A stretch of 64,000 nucleotides of DNA, from positions 40,740,188 to 40,804,187 of the forward strand of contig OZ024872.1 in NCBI GenBank assembly GCA_964017185.1. Direction: 5' to 3'. The stretch comes from Rugalucina vietnamica. Lineage: Eukaryota > Mollusca > Bivalvia > Lucinida > Lucinidae. Position numbers and translations under genes: made by a program. Positions 44,208-55,839 of the stretch are shown piece after piece. Within the stretch, counting starts at the first letter, position 1. Every line of letters begins with the position of its first letter. Below the pieces are notes generated by a model that saw nothing but the letters and a program-made list of their open reading frames with translations, had not been told where the DNA came from and ran no database searches.

Positions 44208-47200
44208 CATACCTGTCAACACACACGAATCAATCGTGTCTGACACGAATTCGAGTCCAGAATTTCATCACACGCACAAATTGGCTAAAATCGCTAAAAA
44301 ACACGATTTTTCAGCGATCTCACGCTTGGAATTTCCATCCGCTATTTCGTTTATGATTCTGAAACTGCGCCCTCTGGCGAGTTTCTTAATTTAGCGAGTC
44401 ATGGCTCGCGAGATAAAAATACCTGAATTGTGACTATTTTTAGATACGCGGAATTCCAATACACACTGAATGGAAATGACCGAAGCATCCCAATGGATTT
44501 ATGCTGTGTAATGATCGATGTTTTTTTTGTATTTTTAAGCCTAGAAAACGCATTTGAACCGGGATTTTGGTAAGAAATCGCTATTACAGACCTGTTGAAT
44601 GCTAAAATGATGGCTCATTGATGGATTTAATGCAGTTTATACACAAAACATAGCCATTTTAGGACTTGTATCGCTCCCCCAAAGCAAGTATTAGCTTTTT
44701 GGAAAATGCAACATAGTGTATTTTGAAGCATGAAAAGTAGTGAAAACGCGATTTTTTTGCAAAAAAAAAAAAATAAGAGCTGTCGCAGGACAGCGTGCTC
44801 GACTGCTTCTGACCTTTGTCAAACATAAGGCCAAACCCGGCCAGTAACCCAAAGCATTATGCTCATACATATTTTTGCCTTGATGCAATAAGGCAAAATC
44901 ACTGAACCATGAAAGTTAACTATAACTAACTAAGATTTAAAGGTCTCACTCATATTGTGAAAGAAGTGTGTTCATATAACAACTGAGTGCCAAGACACAA
45001 GGCAAAATCACTGAACCGTGAAAAAAGGTCACACTGACCTATAAGTATTGCAGGGTCAAAGGTCTAGTGATACTTGCTCATAATGTGAAAGAAAAATGAT
45101 TATTTACCCATTCAGTGTTGAGATATAAAGCAAAATCACTGAACCATGAAATTAGGTCTTAGTGACCTATAAGCATGATAAGTATGTTTGGGTTAAAGGT
45201 GTGGTCATACTCATTCATAATCAGAAAGAAGTATGAAAAAATACCAACTGAGTGTCGAGATATAAGGCAAAATCACTGAACCATGAAATTAGGTCACAGT
45301 GACCCAGGAATACTTTACCGTCAAAGGTCTTGTCATACTCATACATATCTTGAAAGAAGTATGTTCATATACCAATTGAGTGCCGAGATATAAAGGAAAA
45401 TCACTGAACCGTGAAATTAGGTCATATTGACCTAGGACTACTTTAGGGTCAAAGGTCTTGTCATACGCAAACATAGTGTGAAAGAAGTTTGTTCATAAAC
45501 CACTTGAGTGCCGAGATATAAGGCAAAGTCACTGAACCATGAAATTAGGTCACAGTGACCTATAAGTATATTGGGGTCAAAGGTCTGGTCATACTCACTC
45601 ATAATCTGAAAAAAGTATTAAAATATACTAATCGAGTGTCAAGATATAAGGCAAAATCACTGAACCATGAAATTAGGTCACAGTGACCTAGGACTACTTC
45701 AGGGTCAAAGGTCTTGTCATACGAAAACATACTTTGAAAGAAGTTTGTTCATAAACCATTTGAGTACAGAGAAATAAGGCAAAAATCACTGAACCGTGAA
45801 ATTAGGTCACAGTGACCTATAAGTATATTGCAGTCAAAGGTCTGGTCATACTCATTCATAATCTGAAAAAAGTATGAAAATATACTAATCGAGTGTCAAG
45901 ATATAAGGCAAAATCACTGAACCGTGAAATTAGGTCACAGTGACCTAGGACTACTTCAGGGTCAAAGGTCTTGTCATACGCAAACATACTTTGAAAGAAG
46001 TTTGTTCATAAACCATTTGAGTACTGAGATATAAGGCAAAATCACTGAACCGTGAAATTAGGTCACGGTGACCTATAAGTATATTGGGGTCAAAGGTCTG
46101 GTCATACTCACTCATAATCTGAAAAAAGTATTAAAATATACTAATTGAGTGTCAAGATATAAGGCAAAATCACTGAACCATGAAATTAGGTCACAGTGAC
46201 CTAGGACTACTTCAGGGTCAAAGGTCTTGTCATACGCAAACATACTTTGAAAGAAGTTTGTTCATAAACCATTTGAGTACAGAGATATAAGGCAAAAATC
46301 ACTGAACCGTGAAATTAGGTCACAGTGACCTATAAGTATATTGCAGTCAAAGGTCTGGTCATACTCATTCATAATCTGAAAAAAGTATGAAAATATACTA
46401 ATCGAGTGTCAAGATATAAGGCAAAATCACTGAACCGTGAAATTAGGTCACAGTGACCTAGGACTACTTCAGGGTCAAAGGTCTTGTCATACGCAAACAT
46501 ACTTTGAAAGAAGTTTGTTCATAAACCATTTGAGTACTGAGATATAAGGCAAAATCACTGAACCGTGAAATTAGGTCACAGTGACCTATAAGTATATTGG
46601 GGTCAAAGGTCTGGTCATACTCACTCATAATCTGAAAAAAGTATGAAAATATACTAATTGCGTGTCAAGATATAAGGCAAAATCACTGAACCGTGAAATT
46701 AGGTCACAGTGACCTTGAAGTATATTGGGGTCAAAGGCCTGGTCGTACTAACTCATAATCTGAAAGAAGTAAGAAAATATACTAATTGAGTGTCAAGATA
46801 TAAGGCAAAAATCACTGAACCATGGAAAGTAGGTCAACCGACCCTTACCGTCATGACACACAAGTCAGTGTCACAAAGTCAAAAGATGAATGACCAACCA
46901 TCCTCCTAAGTTGTTTCTATTAAGAAATAAAAAGAAAAAAAAATTTGGGGAGTTCTAGATTTTGACCTCTAGCCCCGCCCCCCTGACTCCGACCCAGAGG
47001 TCCGATGTCATGGAACCTAAAGTGTATGAAGTATGAAAGCTTTATGATAAGTTGTTGTCAAGATATGCCTCCTTGTAAAAGTTACACAGCAGTACATCTA
47101 TTTTTTAGTGTTCTAGTTTTTAACCTCCCGCCCCATCCCCCAGGCATGGACCCAGGGGCCCGATGCCATGGAATGAAACTCAACCCTACAGGGTACCTAT

Positions 47201-48013
47201 GGTCCGAGTATGAAAGCCCTCTGATAAAAAGTTTTCAAGATATAGACTTCTAGAATACTATATCACAGAAAAGCCATTATTATTAATGGTGTTCTAGATT
47301 TTAACCTCTAGCCCCACCCCCTGGCATGGACCCAGGGATCTGATGCCATGGAATGAAAGCCGACCCTACAGGGTGTCAATGGCCCAAGTATCAATGCTTT
47401 CTGACGAATGGTTGTCAAGATATGGACTTCTAGAAAACTTTAACACAAGAATTGCCATTTTTGAAGGTGTTCTAGATTTTAACCTCCAGCCCCACCCCTT
47501 GGCCTGGACCCAGGGGCCCGATGCCATGGAATGAAAGCTAACCCTACAGGGTATCTATGGTCCAAGTATGAATGCTTTCTGATGAGTGGTTGTCAAGATA
47601 TGGACTTCTAGAAAACTTTAACGCAAGTGTGACGCGCACGGGAACGGGAACGGGAACGGGAACGCACACGGGAACGGGAACGTGGACGACCGGGGTGACT
47701 GCAATAGCTCTATGCACTTCGTGCAGTCGAGCTAAAAAAAACTCAGTGGCACATGATTTTGGAAAAAAAATAAATCTTAGGATGGTAAACATGATAAATG
47801 TTAAATAGTGTAAATATATACCAGTTGATATGAAAGTTTTGTAACTACTATTGCTAATTTCTGTGACCAAGTTCTTGATTTTTAACTAAAAAATCTCACT
47901 CCTAAAAGTTGTGGTAAAATCATAACGCGCGATAAATACGCGCAAAAACTAGTCACTTTAGGGTTGTCGCGCGCAATCTCACTCTTTGAAATTTCAAAAA
48001 GTTGACAGGTATG
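44208..48013. mobile_element. hAT-like non-autonomous element with E6 inside
   Basis: TIRs CATACCTGTCAAC (44208-44220) and GTTGACAGGTATG (48001-48013), flanked by an 8-bp direct repeat CTTTCAGA (44200-44207 and 48014-48021). After subtraction of the E6 insertion it is about 0.85 kb. No transposase. The 8-bp duplication points to the hAT superfamily. Confidence 0.85.
44772..47740 (+). mobile_element. Hairpin-ended element E6 (same family as E5)
   Basis: Arms GCTCGACTGC (44797-44806) and GCAGTCGAGC (47723-47732). Core ~128-bp units from 45025 to 46830, then GCCCCGCCCCC-type units, a GGGAAC microsatellite (47633-47683) and the 3' hairpin. It has more core units than E5. Poly(A)-rich 5' flank and A tail. 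Inserted in the hAT-like element. Confidence 0.85.
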
Positions 48014-48608
48014 CTTTCAGATCTCGACCCACCTCGAGGGTTGAGAACGCGAATTAGGGAAATCACCTAATTTTCCGGTCAGACAGAAACTGGTTCGGTC
48101 AGACAGAAAATCTGACTCTGTCTGACCGGCTAGCACTGTATTAATGTTCTAGTTTCTAGTCATAATTGCTTATTTTTACATTTATTAGGCCTAAAAAAAT
48201 CTGATTGCATGACATGTGCATTAGTTTCTGGTCAACTCATTTGGGTGGGGGATCTAATTGAACTAAGAGTGGTAGGCCCAGGAGGCACAGGGTTTCTCCC
48301 TGAAAAACCTTGCCTTTTTCCTGAGCGAAACTAAGATAGAAAGTTCTATTAAAGATTTGAGCATGGATTCCCCTGAATTCTGACTTATTTCTATTCACAC
48401 CCAACCAATTAGTGTTCCAAGAGACAGCAACTGTTGTCTTAGAAGTGAGCTTGGAAGTTTTCCAGGATAGTATCTTACCAAAAAAAAGTTTATTGGAGTA
48501 GTGTTCAGTCTCACCTTTTTTGGAATGGGGCAGGGGCCTTTCAACTGGGAAAAATTACTGATGTGTGAAATGCCCAAATGGTGTGAAATTCCTTGTTTAA
48601 TATGAAAA

Positions 48609-48805
48609 CAGTGCTTCAGCTAGAGTATATAAGCAGGGCACATCACCCTGTTGCCCTTTTTCATGCAGTTTGCAACCTGTCCTTTAATTTGGTAAAAAGA
48701 TCATAAAAATTGAACAAAAATAAAGAAGGTTACAGATTTTTAAGTTTGAATGCTGGAGTAACCAAAAGTGCAGCCCTAGTTGCAGTGTGATTACTGCATG
48801 ATTCA
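48609..48805 (+). repeat. CAGTGCTTCAGC repeat, left copy
   Basis: Starts CAGTGCTTCAGCTAGAG and runs about 200 bp (GTTGCCCTTTTTCATGCAG, ATGCTGGAGTAACC). An inverted copy lies at 54319-54535. The two may be separate MITEs or the TIRs of one large composite. Confidence 0.65.
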
Positions 48806-49335
48806 AGGTTTTCCCTCGGCTTTGTATTACAGGAGTCCTTGGACTCTCAAGTTTGATTTTTGAGGGCCCTGGTACAAATTCAAAGAGTCCCTCTACCCCA
48901 TAAGATAAAATTATTGACTATTTTCAAACCAATAAGGTAGAAATAAAGAATGAACATTTATGATTAAGATACTGATTTCTAACAACTAGATTCAAAACAA
49001 AACCTCTGCAGAATTTTCAGACAAAGCAGGGATATTGTTGGCTTGAAATTGTAAGGGGCCATTTCGCGAAAAATGCTCAACTGAAATCATTATCGCCTAT
49101 ACCCTTACATTATAAAACTGGCCCATTATTTCAAAATTACGGGGCCATTTTGAAAAGTTAAGGGCAATTTTGCCCATGGCCCCTTCCAAAATTATCCCTG
49201 CAAAGTGCTGAAAATTGCTTTCTAACTTGTTGGAGGTCCCTTGGGACTCCTGGTAATTCATTTAGAGAGTCCCTGACAGGCTTTTGGGAGTCTGGGACTC
49301 AATATCCTGTGTCAGGGAAAACCCTGATGATTGTT
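48805..49335. mobile_element. MITE with AAGGTTTTCCCT ends
   Basis: Left TTCAAGGTTTTCCCTCGGC, right GTGTCAGGGAAAACCCTGATG. Inner arms AGGAGTCCTTGGACTC / GAGTCTGGGACTC also pair. Contains the CAGGGATA MITE. Confidence 0.5.
49029..49203. mobile_element. MITE with CAGGGATA/TATCCCTG ends (copy 2)
   Basis: CAGGGATATTGTTGGC to CCAAAATTATCCCTG, flanked by CAAAG on both sides (candidate 5-bp target duplication). It is nested in a repeat with GTTTTCCCT / AGGGAAAAC ends (48805-49335). Confidence 0.65.
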
Positions 49336-49554
49336 ATCCTTAATCCTTTGTCTAAATTTGATTATGTTGCTCCAGGTGACACCATTTCAAATGAAGTGTG
49401 AATTTAAAAATATATTAAGTTCAACTAGAGAACTCAATTATCAAAAAAAAAAAAGAAAAAAAGGAAACAACTAAAATTTGTCTGTGTAGACTAGCTAGAG
49501 CTGTCATTGATTGGGCATTTGACGTATCGATATATCGATGGGAAATATTGTGAT

Positions 49555-50636
49555 ACAGTCCAATTTGGATAATTCGAACGCCGATTTTTCGAAACTACCG
49601 GATTTTTCGAAGACATCTGACGGTCCCAAAATTTTTCTCTATTGTTTATTGTTAAATTATTACCGATTTTTCGAATTTCGATTTTTCGAAAAATTCAGTT
49701 TTTCGAACAATTTTGCCGGTCCCGATCAAAGAAATTCCTCTCAAAACCCCCCTTGAAATTCGAAGCCGCAAACTGCCAATCAAAGTCACCCACGATGAAC
49801 ATGATTTCTTTGTAGTCTCAGCGAGATCAATTATTACACACTCGAGTGAATTCACAGGTATATTCACTTCAGGTAACAGCCATCGGATTAACGGTCACAC
49901 ACTTAGGTGTTGATCCATAAATTGAGTAATTGATGTCTTTAATTGAGATCAATTGCAACAATTACCGTGTTTGATTATAAAAATCAGTGTAGAGACAATC
50001 AGTGATTCGTGATGTGTAATCAATACGAAAGAGGCTGTAAAATAAACTGGCTGTAGAAGTGTGGTTGTATCAAAAATACCAATTCCAATAAAAGTGATAA
50101 TGGACGAATTTTTATCGGGCGTTTGTGATAGTGAAAGTAGGGGTAAAAAGTGTAAAAGGACTGTCTATTAATGTTAAATTAGACTTTTAGTTTCGTACCA
50201 GTAAGTGTGCTGCAGTCTGATACTGATCTTTGCTATTTGACAATATTTGCCAATTCATGCTCGTTTTTATATGTTAAATATTTTGTCAATAAATGATTCA
50301 TTGTTTTATATTCAACCATCTTTCTTTGTTGAAAAGATTTAATAAAACATATGAGTCTCTATTGTCTTTTTTGTTTTGCGTTTGTTTTAATCTGTTGGTC
50401 GTAAATGACATTATGATAAAACTCTTATAAACACATTTTCTTCATTCCATGTGCACAGATTCTCATATATGCGCCAAAATGCCGAATTGAAGCTGTCAAA
50501 TCTGGCCATACCATTGTCTGAATGAAAATGACCGAACATTTCCGATTTTTTGATGATTCTCGAAAGTTCAAACTCTCGATCATTCGAAAGATTTCCTGCG
50601 GTCCCTTGCGTTTCGAATTATCGAACTTCGACTGTA
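49555..50636. mobile_element. Tigger/pogo-like MITE nested in the hAT-like element
   Basis: Ends TACAGTCCAATTTGGATAAT and ATTATCGAACTTCGACTGTA, inverted with a few mismatches, and TA at each edge as for Tc1/mariner target sites. Internal TTTTTCGAA motifs recur near both ends. No transposase ORF. Confidence 0.7.
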
Positions 50637-51759
50637 TATCGATATGTATCGATATATAAGATATGTATCGATATATAAGTAATTTTTCAAAACATTCAAA
50701 ATGCTACTTGTTTTGATCCGTATTTAAGCTATTTATTGTTGCATGAGGTCAAAATCTTATTTGGTGACAATTCATTGCCGACGAAGCGTGAATGACACAT
50801 TGTTTTCATACAATCAGCTGTGAAAATGAGCCAAGCCATACATTATATCGGCTGACCGTAAAAGTGACCATATACTTAACGTATTAATTATTGTTCTCCT
50901 TTTATTCCTAATCAGATCATCACCATCCATTATCCTGTGGTGCCGGTTAAACATGCGCAACACCTGTTTGATCCAAGTAAGACGGTAAACAAAATCACAA
51001 GCGAGTCCCGTCCTGGTCCACAAATTGCAGGCGCCTTATAGGCGAGTCACGCAAATAAGCCGTTATACCATGTCCGACAAGGCTGCACGCCATTCCTGTA
51101 GTTCGTTTGGGTGGGGAAAGCACCAATATTGGCTCTTTAAAAACAATAAATAAACCATTTACCTCCGAATCTTTGTATAGGCCATTTGCTTTCTATAAAA
51201 ACTGACGTTTGGGTAAATTTCTCCAAAATGCTGAAACTAATAGATTTGAGGCAGGGTGCACCTTTAATGATTATCTATTACATAACTAATCTATATATTT
51301 AATATTTTTTTTTATTTAGAGACTAAAAAGTTTCTTTTGAAAAATGCCCATTTTTATGAGACATCCTGGCCGTAATGAACATGGGAGAAACTTAATTTAT
51401 GTAATAGCCTGGGACTGCTGTCTGTGCTATAATACCCTCTATGTTTTGTCAGTCTGCATATACAACTAAATGCACATGGGAAACTGCCCATGGAAAAATC
51501 AAAGAAATGACCTCAGCGTATACCAAGGGACATGTACATGTAAGACTCTGATGTCCAATTTTTTCAACAGCTGAGCTCCTGGGGACAGCGAGGACCTAAA
51601 GCAAGCCATTGTATATGCGATGGGATTCTGAAACGACATGCAGGATGCAAAAATTATTCAGATACATGTGTGGTTGTGTTATGTTTTGGAATGCTGTGGC
51701 TTATATGTACCAAGTGTATTTTATAACAGTTCTTTAACTGTAAGCATGTCACCTGAGTA

Positions 51760-52470
51760 ACAAGAACTCCGCGGAGGTCGATATCGCACCTGCATCGGGC
51801 AAAATAACTAAAAATGTGAAATATAGGACGAGGGCACCAGGTTAAGGTGTGTTCTGAAAGGGTATGTGAAGGACATTTACTATGCAAGGTTTCACACTCG
51901 CAGCTATCACTGATGCAGAGAAAACCAAACTTCGACGTAAAAATTAACAAAGTCAATGGACCGTGAAATATAGGTCAAGGTCAGCGGGTCAAGGTGCATG
52001 CTTGAAGGGTATGTCAAGGACAATTACTATGCAAGGTTTCACACTCGCAGCTATCACTAGTGCAGAGAAAACAAAACTTCGACGTAAAAATTAACAAAGT
52101 CAATGGACCGTGAAATAAAGGTCAAGGTCAGCGGGTTAAGGTGCGTGCTTGAAGGGTATGTCAAGGACAATAACTATGCAAGGTTTCACACTCCTAGCTC
52201 TCACTGATGTAGAGAAAACCCAACTTCGACGTAAAAATTAACAAAGTCAATGGACCGTGAAATATAGGTCAAGGTCAGCGGGTTAAGGTGCGTGCTTGAA
52301 GGGTATGTCAAGGACAATTACTATGCAAGGTTTCACACTCCTAGCTCTCATTGATGTAGAGAAAACCCAACTTCGACGTAAATGTTGACGGACGGACGGA
52401 CGGACGGACGAACGAACGGACGGAAATTTGGACTCCTATATCGCACCCTGCTATAAGCAGGTGCGATAAA
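51760..52470 (+). mobile_element. Hairpin-ended element E7 nested in the hAT-like element
   Basis: 5' hairpin CTCC-GC-GGAG, then arm TATCGCACCTGC (51782-51793). Four ~148-bp units with ATAGGTCAAGGTCAGCGGGT, a (GACG)n microsatellite (52386-52432), 3' hairpin CTGC-TATAA-GCAG and arm GCAGGTGCGATA (52457-52468). All parts of the standard layout are present in under 0.75 kb. Confidence 0.85.
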
Positions 52471-54318
52471 AATTAACAATGATTGGCAATGAATGGGATT
52501 ACTGTTTGTGTATTTAAAGTTTATTGAATGGGATGGTCAAATGGTTAGGGTCAGTGGCTGTTACATTATATCAAACTACTCCCCTTCGTTCTAGCTTAAT
52601 TTTTGTATGGAAATTGGTAGACAAAAGCAAGAAACCGACAAGCCAAAATTCTGAAACTCAGTTTCTAGTTATGTATAAGTGTAAAAACAGCATTGGAGAA
52701 ATAAAATTTATTTTATCTCTTATAATAAGTTAGAAATTCAACAAAACGTCAGTTTTTATATAACGAAAAATGGCCTATACAATTGAATAATAAAATTCAA
52801 GTTTGTGTGTTCTGGTATTTTGTTGAAAATCCTCCACAAACTTTAACATTCATTTATTTATGACGCACGATTGAAAACTGGCTGACAACGGTGTTAAGTA
52901 CAGTAGAAACAGTACGCCGCCTATTTTACCCAGTGAAATATATTGAAGAAAAACGGTACCAAATTTACTGTAAAAATCGCCTTTGTCAGTTTTTATTTGA
53001 GCGGCTCAATAAGACTGTGGTGTTCTAATATTTTGGACTGTAATAATTGCCGAAACGAAGACATAGCTGCGTGTGCCACAGTGCTTGCTCTAACGGACAT
53101 TATCGGTGTTTTATTTTTCATCGGCAAATGACTTCCCTACGTCGAAAATCTAGAATGTACATGACCATCGACTTCCTCAAAAATCAGGTGCATCCGCTAA
53201 TAGATGGTTAGGAGAGTTTGTCTTCTTTGATCTTGCCGCCTTGAAAACTCATGCGTGCCTTCGAGAAAAATCGATTGGCCAAAGAGCGCTTGTGTTTAAT
53301 GCAGGCCGCGCCCACTATCGGCTCTCCACAGATTTAATTGACAGATGAATTGTAGTACTGCGTCTGTGTTTATGCATACATCAAGTGTGTAATTGATTTC
53401 TTTACTGCAATAACTGGATTACACAGGAGTCGCGTTTGTATGACCGATATCTTGTCCGTGTATTGTTTGACGTGCATGAATAATGGATACCGATTTTAAC
53501 CAAGTAATGCGCCAATACAGGTGCATTTTACCTTCAACATGAACTACAGAAACAGCATGCAGCCTGGTCTGACTCGGTAGAACAGCGTTAATACGCGACT
53601 CGCCTTTCACGCACACGCAATATTGCTGCACCAGATAGCAAACCTCAGCTGCCTAACGATATCGATATCTCATTTTTCTATATCGATATCAGAATCGCGG
53701 CTCATTTCCATCGATTCATCGATATCGCCGATATCGATGACAGCTCTAAGACTAGCTGCTTGAAAGGCAAGGATTAGCATTAGAGAGTTTAAGATAAAAG
53801 ACTACAATGAGGGGTTTAGTATTATTACCATAAAATGTTCTCTATTCAAGAAAAGATTCACCATGCAGCACATTGCTGCACAGACAAAAAAGGAAAAGAA
53901 AATTGTACCATCCTTGTAAAGAATATTATAATTAGTTATTTATAGTACAACTGGTTATGTTTTATCAGCTTTAGGAATTGAAGTCATGCCACCCACTAAA
54001 AGGTGCCCGTTTTGCTAAATGCCGCACGCTTAAAGTGCCCTTTTCAGTCTGCCCTGCCCTTTTTCAAATCCCAGCTGGAACACCATGAAAATTCCAAAAA
54101 TCAAAGTCCTGAAAAAATGTTTTCCTAAAGACAATTGTAAAATGTGGAATAATCTAATACACAGACAGATTTTAAAAGGGCAGGGCTGACTGGTTTTGAA
54201 AAGGGCACTTTTAGCGTGTGGCAAGGAGCAAAAAGGGCACTTTCGGCATGCAGCCCCGAGCAAAAAGGGCACTTTTTAGTCCATGAAATACTTAAAATCC
54301 AAAAAGGGTTGAAGAAGT

Positions 54319-54535
54319 TAACCATGCAGTTATAAGACACCAACTAGAGCTGCACTGTTGGTTACTCCAGCCTTCAAAGTTAAAAAAAATGTACCTTTCT
54401 TAATTTTTGTCAGATTTTTATGATCTTTTTACCAAATTAAAGGGCAGGGTGCAAACTGCATGAAAAAGGGCACAACAGAGAGCTGGAAAAGGGCAACAAA
54501 GTGATGCGCCCTACAGATTTATTCTAGCTGAAGCA
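54319..54535 (-). repeat. CAGTGCTTCAGC repeat, right copy
   Basis: Reverse complement of 48609-48805, ending TTCTAGCTGAAGCACTG. Adjoining DNA (53995-54300) has further TGCCCTTTT repeats of a similar kind. Confidence 0.65.
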
Positions 54536-54560
54536 CTGACAGACATTTGCTTTCCTAAAC

Positions 54561-55303
54561 GGCTGAGGCTATCCGCACGACGGTCGTGCCGATAAGCGGC
54601 GTTATCCGCACGACGGTCGTGCCGATAAGCGGCATTATCGGCCCGACTGTTGTGCGGATAGCCAATGCTACAGGTATTGGCTATCGGCACGACGGGAGTA
54701 TAAGATTTTCTAACAAGCTTACGTATGCATTAAACTTTTAATTTGTCATTAATTAAATTAATTATGTGTTTAGCTAATGAAATACATTCAAAATTAACAT
54801 TTTTGTGAATTATGAATAAGAAAACTAGTTTGACTTAATTAATCCAGCTGATGTAAACTGAATCACAGTAGATTTGTAACAGCGGATTATAATATAATCA
54901 TTGCATTTCTTTTTAATTGTGTTACCTGAAATATTTCCATACTCCATTGTTAAAATCAAAGGCTGTTTATTCTTTTGGATTGCCATATTATTTTATTATT
55001 TAGGTAAAGATAATTACTTTCTCATTTACGCATACGCTTGACTGATTTTTACAGGTAAATTTACAGGTAAGCCAATTCCAGCAAAATAACAATTCTGTTA
55101 GTTAAAAAGTAAAAAATCCTGCATGTGTAATATTCTGTTTCAGTTTTGAAGCCAATGTAATATATTTTTCAACTTAAAATGTATCAAATTTTAAACATTT
55201 GTAGATCGATTTCCCTGTCGTGCGGATAACGCGGCTTATCCGCACGACGGTCGTGCCGATAAGCGGCGTTATCGGCACGACCGTCGTGCGGATAGCCAGT
55301 GTC
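54561..55303. mobile_element. Foldback element with GC-rich palindromic ends
   Basis: Both ends are clusters of CGCACGACGGTCGTGC-type palindromes joined by GATAAGCGG, while the ~490-bp centre is very AT-rich. Outer ends GGCTATCCGCACGACGG and CCGTCGTGCGGATAGCC are inverted. A 9-bp repeat TTCCTAAAC flanks it (54552-54560 and 55304-55312). The duplication length fits Mutator-like elements, but there is no ORF, so the class is open. Confidence 0.75.
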
Positions 55304-55839
55304 TTCCTAAACACCGAAGTGGGATTTAAGAGAAATTTCATTTCGGACAAAAGTAACTATTTTATGTCTTAATACTGATCACCGCCATTATCTATAACTA
55401 TACAAGTGTCTTCTTTTTTAAAAAGCTTAAACATGCTAAAATTACTAACATATAGGGCATGTTGGGATGACGTCATACAGGTAAGTTTGTTCATTCGGCG
55501 GAGGTACATGACTCGGTGTTTATCGCTATGCCATACCAAATTTGGAGCGCAAAATATGGAATCAAAATGAAATTTTTCCATCAAAGCATTGCATATTCTA
55601 TTAGATTTCCGGATATAATTTATTCCAATGTAAGGAATGCGTTATATTTTGGTCAAATTATGGTTTTATTAGCGTCTGAAAGTAGTAAACGCAAAGCGAT
55701 AATGACCGAGGTTACCACCTCCACCGAATGAAGAAAATAGCGGGAAAGGTGACCGATATTGATTTTTTTTCACGGAAGAGTACCTTGCCGACATGCCCTA
55801 TTGTGACATTTAGTGAAGGCCAGATGCCAGTGCTCTGGA

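Larger units (their letters stand above)
49496..53748. mobile_element. hAT-like element (4.25 kb) with nested insertions
   Basis: TIRs TAGAGCTGTCAT (49496-) and ATGACAGCTCTA (-53748), flanked by the 8-bp repeat AGACTAGC (49488-49495 and 53749-53756). Subterminal DNA is rich in ATCGATATCGAT at both ends. No transposase ORF is evident; the interior holds a Tigger-like MITE and element E7. Confidence 0.85.

Noticed and set aside
38165-46830. CRISPR array in the evenly spaced repeats
   Set aside because: The whole 128-bp unit is repeated with no unique spacers, there are no cas genes, and the DNA is eukaryotic.
39959-47808. Repeated ORFs of 60-110 codons (39959, 42356, 47343, 42585, 47572 and the opposite-strand 47544)
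   Set aside because: They recur because the E5/E6 element is repeated. They lie in the GCCCCACCCC units and the GGGAAC microsatellite and show no domain.
52524-53131. hAT transposase in the 49.5-53.7 kb element
   Set aside because: The ORFs there are short and lack transposase motifs; the element appears non-autonomous.
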